In this document: piece after piece, positions 1 to 10,733 of the stretch
How positions within the stretch are numbered: the stretch's first letter is position 1
Layout: each line of letters starts with the position of its first letter
From: Gyrodactylus bullatarudis
Lineage: Eukaryota; Platyhelminthes; Monogenea; Gyrodactylidea; Gyrodactylidae
DNA length: 64,000 nt
Reading direction: 5' to 3'
NCBI GenBank assembly: GCA_012064415.1
Contig: SSNU01000064.1
Coordinates: forward strand, 169,613-233,612
Notes under the pieces: generated by a model
Databases searched by the model: none
Told to the model about the DNA's origin: nothing
The model's input: only the letters and a program-made list of their open reading frames with translations
Made by a program: the position numbers and the translations under genes

Positions 1-901
1 TAGGAGCAAATTCATTGTAAATCAGGCTCAGAAGTTGATTTGGAAACCGATTGTTTAACGATATTTTGTAGTAATGACTTTCAGGGTTAGAGTTGGCATT
101 ATGAAAGGAGATAGATAGCTTCCGTTTCGGAGTGAGTCCTTGTATAAATTTGGCCACGGTGCTGATGTTGAAATCTGGTTTATTGATCCCGTGGATAATA
201 AGGCTGAATTTATTTTGAATAGTTGGAGTTGTCATTTAGATTCCAGTGAGATTCCTGGATCGAGATGGAATTGGGTTATTAGCGACTTGGGCATAGGATT
301 GTTTATGATTAGTAGTTTGATTAACGAAGTAAGTCAAGCTCGGCTAAAATATCTTCGTAATATGAGATTGGTATTGTAATAAATCCAATTTTAGGCGAGA
401 CATTCAAAGTCCGCGGTACGTGTTGAGTCGATTCAAACATTTTTTTTTCATTTTGTTCAATCTTGGGTTCGAGCAATAATTGATACCAAGTAGCGAGAGC
501 GTTGCCGTCAGGGATGGAACTGCTAAACCTACTGTCCTGCGATTCCTCATTGGCATTGGGGACCTTTAGGGGTAAAACAGAATCAATTTTAGAATTTTCC
601 ATAATCAATTTTGTATTCGAATCAAGAGAAAAAGAATGCCGTGCCGCGGCTTTTTATAACAATTCTTTATTTCATATTATTTTGTACACTTTGTTTTTCA
701 GCTCTTCCAATTCGACTTTAATATCACTTAGGCTGCAACTTTTTGATGCTATACAATATGCAATAACAATATTGATAAAAATAGTATTGCAATAATCGCT
801 TTTTAAAACAAATTTTTTCTATCTAAGATTACTGAGACTTTTGTTATAATGCATCCAGCTAAAAAAACACAAATTCAAACGTTAATCTTAATTGCTGCAT
901 A
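1..901. other. No recognised gene
   Basis: Short open frames occur on both strands but none shows a domain, good splice sites or a signal peptide. AT-rich and featureless apart from adjoining the decayed hAT element. Confidence 0.4.
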
Positions 902-1830
902 ATGCCTAAGAAGAACGACGAAATGTGGTCATACTTTGACAGTGTTACAAGTATGCATTCACTTTCATTTTTAGCTGATAAAGTACGATGCAAAATATGC
1001 CAAAAAGATGTCGCAAGGCCAAACAGAGGCTCGACTGGCATGTGGAACAACTTGCAGAGGAATCATGTAGTTATTTTCGACAAAATTAAGAGTAGAAAGA
1101 AAGTTGTACCTTGTACACAACTTTACTCAAAACTAAATTATCTTTTTGACATTTCCATGGCTCTGGCTATTACAACAACATCCATGAGAGCACTATCCAA
1201 CTTCTTTTTTAAACGGGTCTTATCCAGAAGAGACCCATCCTTCAAGACCTATTGTCCCCAGCATATAGCAAGGATGTATGTTCCAAAAATATTTGCCGCT
1301 TGTGAGATATATTTGGTAACTCAAAAGTTGATTTTTGCCTATTTTTAGAAAAGTTACATAAATCAAAAATCATCAAATGCCCACTCATTCTGTATAACTA
1401 CTGACTTTTGGAAATCCAGTCAGGGAACAGATTTCCTTGGCGTCACAGTTTCTTTCATGTGTAATGAATTTGAAAAGGTATGTACTTTCTTGGATTTCAT
1501 ACCTATCGAAAATAAACTAAACTCAAAATCATCTGAGCTGCAAATATGCTGAAGGCAATGCAGGATATAAGGTGCATCAAAAACGTAAATCACCACTTTG
1601 GAGCACACAGGATAAACCTTGTGCTTGAAAAATCTATTAAAAATTCTCCTTTTAAACACTATCTGGAAGATATAAACTTTTATAGAAAGCGACTAATTGA
1701 TTATTACAAAAATAATGATGATCAAAGAATATTTTCGCGGATAATATCTCTTTTTCCATTCCTCCGGCATATGTTGAAAATAGATGGAATTCCCTTTTCC
1801 CTCTTATTTCTTTATTTCTCATTATTGTAA
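902..1830 (+). pseudogene. Decayed hAT-family transposase
   Basis: The first frame (902-1348) opens with a BED-type zinc finger: W-S-Y-F near residue 9, CKICQKD near residue 31, then N-x4-H near residue 50, the usual N-terminus of hAT transposases. Matches to the rest of the family follow in shifted frames: a CITTDFWKS stretch near 1391-1420 (the conserved TTDxWTS block) and an AHRINLVLEKSI block near 1600-1640 (the AHxLNLVLxK block). Stops and frame changes between blocks show that it is broken. Terminal inverted repeats and target duplication were not found. Seen: ordered blocks. Known: these are hAT landmarks. Inferred: a fossil, inactive copy. Confidence 0.7.
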
Positions 1831-1898
1831 TAATCAATGATATCCCCCCTAGAAATAAATTCAATATTGAATTTTTCAATAATATTATCCCATTATTA

Positions 1899-2105
1899 TA
1901 ATATGAAGATGGGAATTTATGATTTTTACAAAATTCTTAATTATTTCACCAAGAAATCGAATTTGATCAAGAATTTTTGGAATCTAGATCATGAGGCCCT
2001 CTTTCACGATACAGAGAAGAAAAAATCAATTTTTAAGGAAAATACGGCAAATTTGAAATCTTGAAGTAGTGTCAAATTCCCATTTTTTGAGCTTTGAGTT
2101 GAAAA
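1899..2105 (+). repeat. Partial foldback element, family A
   Basis: Begins with the family terminal signature ATATGAAGATGGGAATTTAT and follows the left arm of the full copies at 17.3 and 41.6 kb (diverged) through the block about an AAATCGAATTTGATCAAG stretch and the later CAAATTCCCATTTTTTGA stretch. The other arm is missing. Confidence 0.7.
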
Positions 2106-3266
2106 TTTTTCTTTCTATAAAGTTGCCATCATTTTGAAAAGTTCCTATTTTTATTTAATCTCTTTGATTACTGGATTTGAAACTCAAAAGACCGTTATAA
2201 ACCAAATGGTCCAACACTATGCTAAAATAATGTCAATCATATAGTTTTCGATTAATTTTAATAAGTACTTTTTTGATAAGGAGGCTGAAATGGAGATTTT
2301 AAAGCTCCACTCCTTTTTTAACCCAAATGAGAAAAACTCTGTAATATCTATGAATACTGATTACTTGAACTAATAAAAAATTTTTATATCCCTCCCGATA
2401 ATCGTCTGATAAATAATGTATCTCTCCCCAAAAATATTTGTGAAGAAAATTTTATGCTTAAATACCTTAATTCAAAATCCTCGGAAATTTTTCAATTATC
2501 CAATGAACGCTGAAGATCCAAAGTAAACTTCCTCAGATCCAACATTGGATCTTTCTCATATTGCATCCTCCTCTGAAAAGCCCATCTTTCTTCACTTCTC
2601 CTTTTCAATTTCAGTCAGAAGATTAATCACTAGATTTTTACACTATTTTATCAAAAATGAATAATTTTACTCAAATTATTCAGTTTAAACATAAAATATC
2701 TACTACTGAGTAGATATATGAATCGTTTTTAAAAATAAACTACTAGAGAATCTGTATTCAGATCAAAGATTTTAATTTTTATTCAATTTCATAAAACTAA
2801 TGACAAACTGTTAGAAAAATGAATGTTTTTTGAAAAGCAAAAACAAAGTGAAGAGTTAATTGAATCTAAATATTAGCCAATTTCATCAACCTGAAAGCTG
2901 AAATATTGTCGACCAAATCATTTCCAATCTTTTCTCAGTTTATTAAGCCTTGAAATTAACTTTTTCCATCTGAAGCTTTGAAATTTGCAATAGCGTTTCC
3001 ATTCTGAACAATACTGGGTTAAAGATTTGAAGAATCTTCCTCTTTTACTCCAATTAAATCTACTTTTACTAATATTTATTCAAGCTCTAATTTATTTCTC
3101 ACCAATTCTGGAATAAATCCCAGTCTATTGAGCTAATGGATAATTTACAATAACATCCATATTGAATTATGCCTTACATAAATAACCTTTTGATGAAATT
3201 AAAATGATTTACGACAAACATGCCGATAAATAAGAAACATAGTTCAAGTACTCATCTCACTGGATA
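2106..3266. other. Intergenic, nothing recognised
   Basis: AT-rich, no supported coding sequence. A weak TATA-like CATAAATA at 3177-3184 lies about 85 bp before the Kunitz start codon and could serve it. Confidence 0.4.
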
Positions 3267-3575
3267 ATGTTTCTACTCATTCTAATAGCTATATTGCTGC
3301 AGAGTCTACTCTCAAAGGTCAAGAACTTGGATCTCTGCTCAGAACCCTGGGTAGATAGTACATGTGGCTTCTTTGGTTGTCAGAATAGGGAGTTCTGGTG
3401 GTACGATTATTGGAATTCAACTAGTAGAGGATGTAAAACCTATATTTACAAAGGCAAGGGAGGACCCTCTGACAACTGGTACAGGTCAAAAGAACAATGT
3501 GAAGAATACTGTGGTCATTTTAACCATTCAGATGATTATCAACCCTCTGATCATGGGAATCCATTGGATTGGTAG
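3267..3575 (+). CDS. Small secreted Kunitz/BPTI-like protein
   Basis: A 102-residue single-exon protein. Residues 1-16 (MFLLILIAILLQSLLS) form a clear signal peptide. A Kunitz-like domain spans about residues 24-82: first Cys at 24, an aromatic FWWYDYWN block, then GCKTYIYKG (the counterpart of the usual CxxFxYGGC block) and a closing EQCEEYC. Six cysteines are present (24, 33, 38, 56, 78, 82), but the usual Cys of the YGGC block is absent and an extra Cys lies at 33 or 38, so the second disulphide must be rearranged. Kunitz domains commonly inhibit serine proteases; with this pattern inhibition is only possible. The start is chosen because it begins the signal peptide. The C-terminal tail after the domain is polar. 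The overlapping frame at 3364-3663 is a shadow. Confidence 0.75.
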   Translation: MFLLILIAILLQSLLSKVKNLDLCSEPWVDSTCGFFGCQNREFWWYDYWNSTSRGCKTYIYKGKGGPSDNWYRSKEQCEEYCGHFNHSDDYQPSDHGNPLDW

Positions 3576-3685
3576 TACAGTAGTTGATATGAAACCTCAA
3601 AGAATAAAGAATGATTCTATTGCACTGATTAATTCAGATGTAAAATGTACTTCTATATTGTAATCTTAGAAAGTACTTACTTTTT

Positions 3686-3691
3686 AATAAA
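3686..3691 (+). terminator. Polyadenylation signal AATAAA of Kunitz gene
   Basis: A canonical AATAAA lies 111 bp after the Kunitz stop codon. Confidence 0.6.
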
Positions 3692-6600
3692 GTTTAGTGC
3701 TGTGGTAATTTTCCTACTCGGGTAATGTACGTACGCTCTGTTTCTCGATTCAACTAAAAATATTCTTTCTCGAAAAAAATATTCACTTTTAAAATAAATA
3801 GACTTACAAGGATGTAAAATCCATGAGAGACCTTGGTAATAAATTTTTAAATTGATATAACACCCTCCTCAAAATTCATAATATCAAGTAGGTAATGTGA
3901 AGACAGTTGCTAGTTGAGGAATCATGAATAAACTTGATCTATTTCTCAGTAAAATTTACAACTTTGTACTCAGAAATTATGAGAGATACAGGTAGTTTAT
4001 TTCTCCGATTAACGAAATCTCAATAATCCGTATCTTTCAAGGATATGTAGATGAGTTAATTTAAGTTAATATTTCCCCTTGTGCTAATTGAGCGAGCACT
4101 CAACCACTTTGTCCAACTGATAATAATTTTTATAGTATTATTCACAGGTCTTTTCTTCTTTTTAGACTTGTACTTTTATATACCAAAATGAATTTTTTTT
4201 AATTTTGGTATTTTTTGGTATCAAATAGTCATAGATTAATTGGCCAGTAATAAACCTTTTCTGAGATTATTCAAAATCGGAAATTCTTGGTTATTTCACA
4301 GGTCTAAACAATATTACATAAACATATCTCGAAAATCATAAGACTTAAAATTCTATTCTTTCATCTACTTATTAGTAAATAGAAAATTCGAAGTAAAATT
4401 GACTTTCTTAGAAACGATCAAAAGAATCTCTATAACATAAAGAATTCCTATTTTGAATCGTCTTTTGTTAATTTTAAGTCTTCCTTTCGGTTGGTTTTTT
4501 CTCGATAGGTTTAATAAAGTAGAGGTTCGTGTGCATTTAAAACATAATTTCCATTAGGCACATCTGAAGGAAATACAGCATCAGGAATTCTATATTCCTC
4601 CTCAAATGAGGTCATTTCTCATAAGAGAACATGTCATGAGAAACATGAACACACAAAAAGCGTCAGATATGTGTACAGAAAGAGTAATGGGATTCTCTTC
4701 TTCCATCACAGAGGAGAAAGAGAAAAAAGACCCAAGTGAAAAGGAAGCAAGAAATTCACACATGCAACGTTATGTTACAAGCAGTCCTGGTTTGTGTACA
4801 TGGCAAAGTCTGCTCACTTTGAGTCACATTGTGAGAACATTTTACAAAGCAATATTCGGTATACTCTCAAGTTTATAGTATGTCTTGTACTTCTTATTGC
4901 ATGACACGAAAATAAAGTGACTGAAAGGATATCTTAATTCATAGCTCTGCTCACTGAGATTCCCAATATTATCCATAAACCAGGATTTGTCAGGCTGAGT
5001 TTATCTCGAATGCAAACTGTTTTATTGACTGTCTGACAAGATCGAAAGAAGACATTGGATTGAGATAATTTTGTTGTTGTTCCTCCACCACTTTCTGGGC
5101 CAAACTCACGTGACCCGCGTTCTCCAAATGCCTAACCATAAATATATAGTATTTTGAAACAAAAAATAAAAGGTAAATCTCTATCTGTACTGAAATGGAT
5201 TAGTTAGCGACATCTTTTTAACATGGAACTCTAACACATTTTACATATTTTTAAGTAGAAATTAATTCTTTCTCATATACATATTTTCCACTTGAATACA
5301 GCTCAGTTTTTTAAGATAAGAACTGACAAAAAACCCATTACCTATTACCTTAATCGGGTGAGTGAATATACAAAACATTGACAATTATTCAAATGATTCA
5401 AAACAGCTAAACAACAGGAATCTTACAAGAATTTTTATCTATGGGAAATTCATTGGTGAATCTGGTAACTCCGCAACTAAAATGGTTACTCATTCGAAAA
5501 AGAGAGCTTGTTAATTCACAAGAATATTTAAAAACTATCGATTCTTCTTCGGCCTCAATTGCACAATTAAAAATTGTTTCGTATTAGCTAAAAAATGATC
5601 TAAATTTATTAAAAATAAGAAGAGAGCGTGTATAGACAATCACTATCGATCAATGGGTAAGAATTATAATTTTAGTTTTAATCAATTGATAAACCAGAAT
5701 CTGTTGAACTAAAAGTTTATTAAAATTCTTTTATTGAACTCAATTTCGGTTCCAGAAGTTTACACTGGACGTTTCTTTATGGTTTATTAGAAGTAGACAC
5801 ACAGATATAATGATAAAATAGAATAATTTCAAAAGTATCGTAAAAGTTGAAATAAAAGAATATCACTCGAGCAGAATAAACGCCAAAACTCTCCGATTAT
5901 AATTTAATTAGTAAAGAGAAAGCTGAATAATGTTTAGTGAACAAATAGATTTGGTTAAGAATTATTGAGAAAGAATTTGAAGATCAAAATACACCTGAAG
6001 ATGAATGGCAATTCTCTACGTCATAGCCATTTGGAAATTATCTTTTTTCATATAATTTTCCTTTGAGATAAACATAAACTCCAATTACTATGATAAAGGA
6101 CCATAGATTTGATAATCAACCCTGTGTATCCTTTGGGAAGATTAAATGTTCCAGGTAAATCAAAAATCAGAAACAGTTTTATAATCAGTTACTCGGCCCG
6201 TTGAAAAGTCAAGGAAAATTGGACTTCTGTTTTTTCACACGGCATTTAAATCAAATTCATGGGAATACTTTTAATGCTGTTGTAGTAGGTTTTCATTCAT
6301 GTTATAAGCAGGAGAATTCTCGTATCCTAATGCTGTGTATTGTCTACTCTGACAAGAAATGTATTCTTAATCTTTCCCATTTAGCCAGGGAGAGTGAATT
6401 TAGACAAACTGTGTCTGTGAAATAGTTTGCTTGCCATGTCTCATTAATTTTTCAACTTGAACAACGTGAGAATAGGGGTTCCTTGCAAAATTAATCATTA
6501 CATTATCTGAGAATAAGCCTAAAGTTTCACTATTATTGACTGTAATTTAGTTATAAACTTTTCTGAATCTTTGATTTGCTTTCAATCGCGTAAAACCATT

Positions 6601-7112
6601 GTAGACTTGCTAAATAAAACTGTTAAAAATCTACAAATTTTTATTAAAATTTTGAAAATTATTGAAAAGGTCAAAGATTGAAATATAAAAAGCATTTGAT
6701 GCAGTTGATCACGAAACTATTTTTAGATTTGAGCTAATTTCAATTTTTATGTTTAATTCCTGAAAATTGAAATAAACTGCACATTGAAAATCTCCAAATT
6801 ATGTTCAATTTTGATCTATTTTTTTATTATTGATTTTTGAAACAAATGATTAACGAATTTTCAATATAAAAATTCAGTACAAAGATTATTAAAAACGTTC
6901 TAAATTTAACACATGGCAAAGATGAAATTTTCCAATACTTTCTTCTCTAAATTCATCCGTGTGTTCTTCAAAATACGTTACACATTACATTAGAAACTAA
7001 TTGGAAACACATTTAAATATTTTTTTCAAATTTCAAATAACAAATGTTTTTTATACGTCATACGTTGCTTAACATCTGGATCTGGTTTAATAAATTGCAT
7101 TCTAAAGCTAGA
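3692..7112. other. Intergenic, no supported gene
   Basis: Very AT-rich. Frames such as 4606-4878 and 6201-6425 (+) have no domain, splice context or codon signal that I can defend. Confidence 0.4.
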
Positions 7113-7320
7113 GTTGACATGAAGATGAGAATTTACTATTTCTACAAGAAAACTCAACATATTTCTCCGGATAGTCTGGACAAAAGTACAAAAGGAGTTG
7201 AAATAAAAAAATTCAATTAGGCCAAAATTCTCCAGTTTTACACTTTTTTCAACCTTTAAGCTCAAAATGTTTATCGATTTCGAATATTTAAAACAATTCA
7301 ACACTGATATTTCGGATCAA
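7113..7320 (+). repeat. Partial foldback element, family B
   Basis: Starts AGTTGACATGAAGATGAG and continues through the family B block with CTCCGGATAGT and GATTTCGAA stretches seen at 34.8, 49.7 and 52.2 kb. Only one arm is clear. Confidence 0.6.
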
Positions 7321-8894
7321 GATTAGACGAAGAATTCAAATTTGGCGGTAAAGGTTGCAACATTTTTTTTAGTCATTCATGATAATTGAAAAAAATAACC
7401 AAAAAGACCCAAATTTGGCCTGATGTTTGAGATGGTTTTGATACACTACACGTAAGATCGTTTTAAATGAGTTTAATTATTTCTTATTCGTATTATTCAA
7501 TACTGTGAATCGATTAATTTGAACAAAAAGTTTAAATATCACGAATTCCATGCGAAAAAAGATTGTAGATTCAACAAACTTCTACTACACTTTAGAAATT
7601 TTTCACTAAAGCAGAAAAAATATGACCTTTTAAACCAAAAACCTTTGAGCAAATTCAAATTTTACTTTTCAAGCTCTAATTAACCATAACTGAGAATAGG
7701 AGAAATTAACTGATTAAAAATTATGAGCTCAAGTTTAATCTTACTGTGAAAAGGAAAAAGATTGAAAATTAAGCTCGAAATAAGCCAATCAGAGAAAAGC
7801 CTGTTAAATTTTGTAAAATCTAAATTTTCTTGTAAAATCTTCTACATAATCCATTAAATTTAAACCTCTTGCACGTCATATTCATCCATTAACTTGAAAT
7901 AAAGGTGAATTTTAAATTAATTTCAACATCTCAACGAAATGGGCAGGTGCACGCTTCAAGGGAGTGTATCCATGACACCATTGCCCATCTTGACCAAACT
8001 CATAAATGTATTACATAGCTTTTAGAAAATTAATTAGCAAGTTACCATGTGGAAATGTATCCCTCTATCATGGATTAAGACTGACAAACTTTTTTCAAAA
8101 TTTAAATACAAATTTTATGTCTTTACAAACAAAAGAATTTAGATTAGAAGAATTAAAGCAACAGACGTGCCATTAAAAAATTGGGTCAAAACTTTCTCAA
8201 ATTCCATTCTTAAACAAACAATCAAACAGCCCCTTTTACACACAGAATACAGAATAGAGTTGGATTGAGTTAAAGACTCCCTTTCACTCCCCTACCCCTC
8301 CTTACCTTCCCTTGAACAAACATTCATAGACAAATGACAAGAGAAGGCTTGCCTTTTATTTTTTTTATTTCTTCTCCCACTTTGGGGATATAACAAGTAT
8401 TTTCCCCAACTGTTCCCAAAATTATTATGCTTCATTCTTTCTCAATCACACATGTACTTGAAGAGGTCATTTGATACTTGAGAACAATACAATTTCTACA
8501 TATAAGATATATATGGGCTTTTAATAAAGTAATTATTATTATTATTACTTTTCAATAATAAACCAATAAGTATCCCAGCAACTAAGAAAAAATATTCTTG
8601 AGTGAATAAAAGTAAATAAAAATATATATTTGGGAATATACAATCTTGATATAGTAAATTAATCTTACAATTATCATAATCAATAGTGTTATATGTACAA
8701 TGTAGGTTATAATTTTGAGTTGATTTTTTATCTCTCATGAACAAGTTGGTTCAAGAGAAATGCAAAGTAAAAATGAAAGACTCCTCAGCTGAGACAGCGA
8801 CACACAAGGTGGTGGGACATACCCATGATTAAAACAACTACGTAACAATAATCTGAAATGTAGAGAGACCTCATCGCACAGTATGGGGTCTGTG
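7321..8894. other. Intergenic, nothing recognised
   Basis: AT-rich with short ATT runs near 8530-8550. No canonical AATAAA was seen for the minus-strand gene that ends at 8895; an ATTAAA variant lies on the minus strand near 8520-8525. Confidence 0.35.
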
Positions 8895-9611
8895 TTAGAA
8901 GAGAATCTCTTGGCCCTGATGGACTGGTTGTTGAGCTGGTTGATGGTTATCTGTTTTGGAAAGGCTCTTTTTTCGTCGGAATGTCCCATTGTTAAGAAAG
9001 TTTTCAAACTTTGTTACAATTGTCGTCTTATTCAGGTCCCATGGTGTTAATGAGAACCTACGGACCTTTCCATGCACGCTACTGTTACCGAATGCAGGAC
9101 TGTTCTGATTGAGGTTACTGGTGGAAGTTTGACTGACGTCAGGGCTGAACAGAATTGAATTTACTTTATCGATAACCTCGTTACTGGAGAGACGTTTCTT
9201 CTTATCTGTCTTGGTGTAAGACTCCCGGATGGTTGTAAAGGAAAATTTACGCTCTCTAGACGAGGTCTTGTCTTGTCTCTTATCTGGCTGTTCAATCACC
9301 TTGATTGGGGAAACTGAGGTCTTTTTAATTGAGTTTGTCTGCTCGAAGCGACGCTTTTTTATCTCTTGTTGGCCCTGGGCGAAATCGCCAGCTGACGTGA
9401 GTAGTGGCTGGAGGTATATATCATCAGTTACAACGGGGCCGATTTTAGTGTAGACATTTTCAATCTTTGGCACTGGACAATTCGTACTTGGTGGTGCTGG
9501 TCTCTTTAGATGGCTGACTGTACGATAATGAGAGTTCATCTTGGTCTGATGCATTCTAGTGCCCATTCTGGGGACAACTCGTTCACACTCTGACTCGTAT
9601 AATCCAGACAT
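8895..9611 (-). CDS. Orphan basic, Ser/Thr/Lys-rich 238-residue protein
   Basis: I do not recognise this protein. It is rich in Lys, Arg, Ser, Thr and Asn, with no signal peptide, membrane segment or cysteine motif. Clusters such as KKRRF (about residue 85) and FRRKKS (near 216) resemble nuclear localisation signals, and several RxxS/T and S/TP sites could be phosphorylated. Three things support it as a real gene: one long frame, a well-formed promoter upstream, and a likely 5' UTR intron. That intron begins GTAAGC at 9711 and ends TTTCTATAG at 9620, ten bases before the ATG at 9611. The coding part is then a single exon. Function unknown; a disordered nuclear or cytoskeletal protein is a guess. 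Confidence 0.65.
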   Translation of the reverse strand: MSGLYESECERVVPRMGTRMHQTKMNSHYRTVSHLKRPAPPSTNCPVPKIENVYTKIGPVVTDDIYLQPLLTSAGDFAQGQQEIKKRRFEQTNSIKKTSVSPIKVIEQPDKRQDKTSSRERKFSFTTIRESYTKTDKKKRLSSNEVIDKVNSILFSPDVSQTSTSNLNQNSPAFGNSSVHGKVRRFSLTPWDLNKTTIVTKFENFLNNGTFRRKKSLSKTDNHQPAQQPVHQGQEILF

Positions 9612-9823
9612 GATATCTTCTATAGAAATGAAAATTATCTTTTAGAATATTTCACATAATAATTATTAATTATCGATTAAATATTTATTATATCATATTA
9701 GTAGTGCTTACAAGTTAAGTAATTAGTTACTGATGCAATAGAGATGATAATCCAGAAAAGATTCTTATGTGATTAGAGTTCGTTTGTGATGATTATGTTG
9801 ATGAGAGGTAATCCAACTTTGAC

Positions 9824-9911
9824 TATTTATATACTCTCTGCTGGTGTTCTGGTTTGATTTGTTATTTACTTTCGCTATGCAATATGATTGGTCGATAGTC
9901 TAGACCAATCA
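9824..9911 (-). promoter_or_regulatory. TATA box and inverted CCAAT pair of the orphan gene
   Basis: On the minus strand TATAAATA lies at 9831-9824, about 200 bp before the ATG. Further upstream two CCAAT boxes face each other as a perfect 9-bp inverted repeat, TGATTGGTC (9885-9893) and GACCAATCA (9903-9911), about 55 bp from the TATA box. CCAAT boxes are typical NF-Y sites. Predicted start of transcription about 9800. Confidence 0.7.
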
Positions 9912-10253
9912 GATTTGAGATGGAGAGATGAAAAATAAGGTAATCCCCTCTACCCCCTCCTATCGATCATTACTATACTCTTTGGGATGAATTATAGTAT
10001 TTACGCATAGTTGTTAAAAACTTTTCAACCAATTATATTCGAGTATTTTTTCAATTTTATCAAGTTATCATTAAAATTCTCTCCTGATTATTTCTCAAAA
10101 CTGTTTTGATTCTGTAAATTGAGAACTTTTATCAGCCATGGCCTGTAAAATTAGAAAAAATGTTTACGATGAAACATGACTGAATGATTCCTTGAGATTT
10201 GATTTTTTCAACTAAAAAAGGGATGTTCAACAATCTAAATAAATGATAAATTA
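9912..10253. other. Intergenic, nothing recognised
   Basis: AT-rich spacer between the promoter and the LINE fragment. Confidence 0.35.
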
Positions 10254-10733
10254 ATGATAGTCAAAATAAAAAAATCCGTAGACTGGTTCGTAGACACTAG
10301 GGCTTTTATTGTTAAACCATTCACCGAGCATTCGATTAATATAGAACAATCCTATAACCTGAGAAATGCATCGTTTAAAAATAATTATCTTCTTGCCTTT
10401 TACAACTATCTAAATTTAAAATATGACTTATCAAATTGCACAAATCTATATTCAATCAAATGCATCATGACCCACATAAGATCTAAAATTGACTATACCA
10501 AAACACTTTTATATCCAGATCTTCATTATTGAGTTGCCACCAGAATAATTTTCGATTTAAATTTTCAGATTCAATTTATCACATTTATTTACAAAGACTC
10601 CAAGATTTTAATTATTCATTATTTTATTTTACAGACTTTAACCAGATTCACAATGTATTTAGACTTTTATTTATTTTTGTACATATTTTATATTGAATTT
10701 TCTTTAAATACAGAACTGATTTCTAACAAAAAA
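10254..10733 (+). mobile_element. 3' fragment of a non-LTR retrotransposon (LINE)
   Basis: The frame 10254-10532 contains VDTRAFIVKPFTEHS, which matches the C-terminal block of the LINE on the other strand near 19 kb (RRCAFIIKSFTNSS there). After the stop, an AT-rich tail ends in TTTCTAACAAAAAAAA (about 10718-10733), the same 3' end as other copies in this window. Severely 5'-truncated. Confidence 0.6.
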
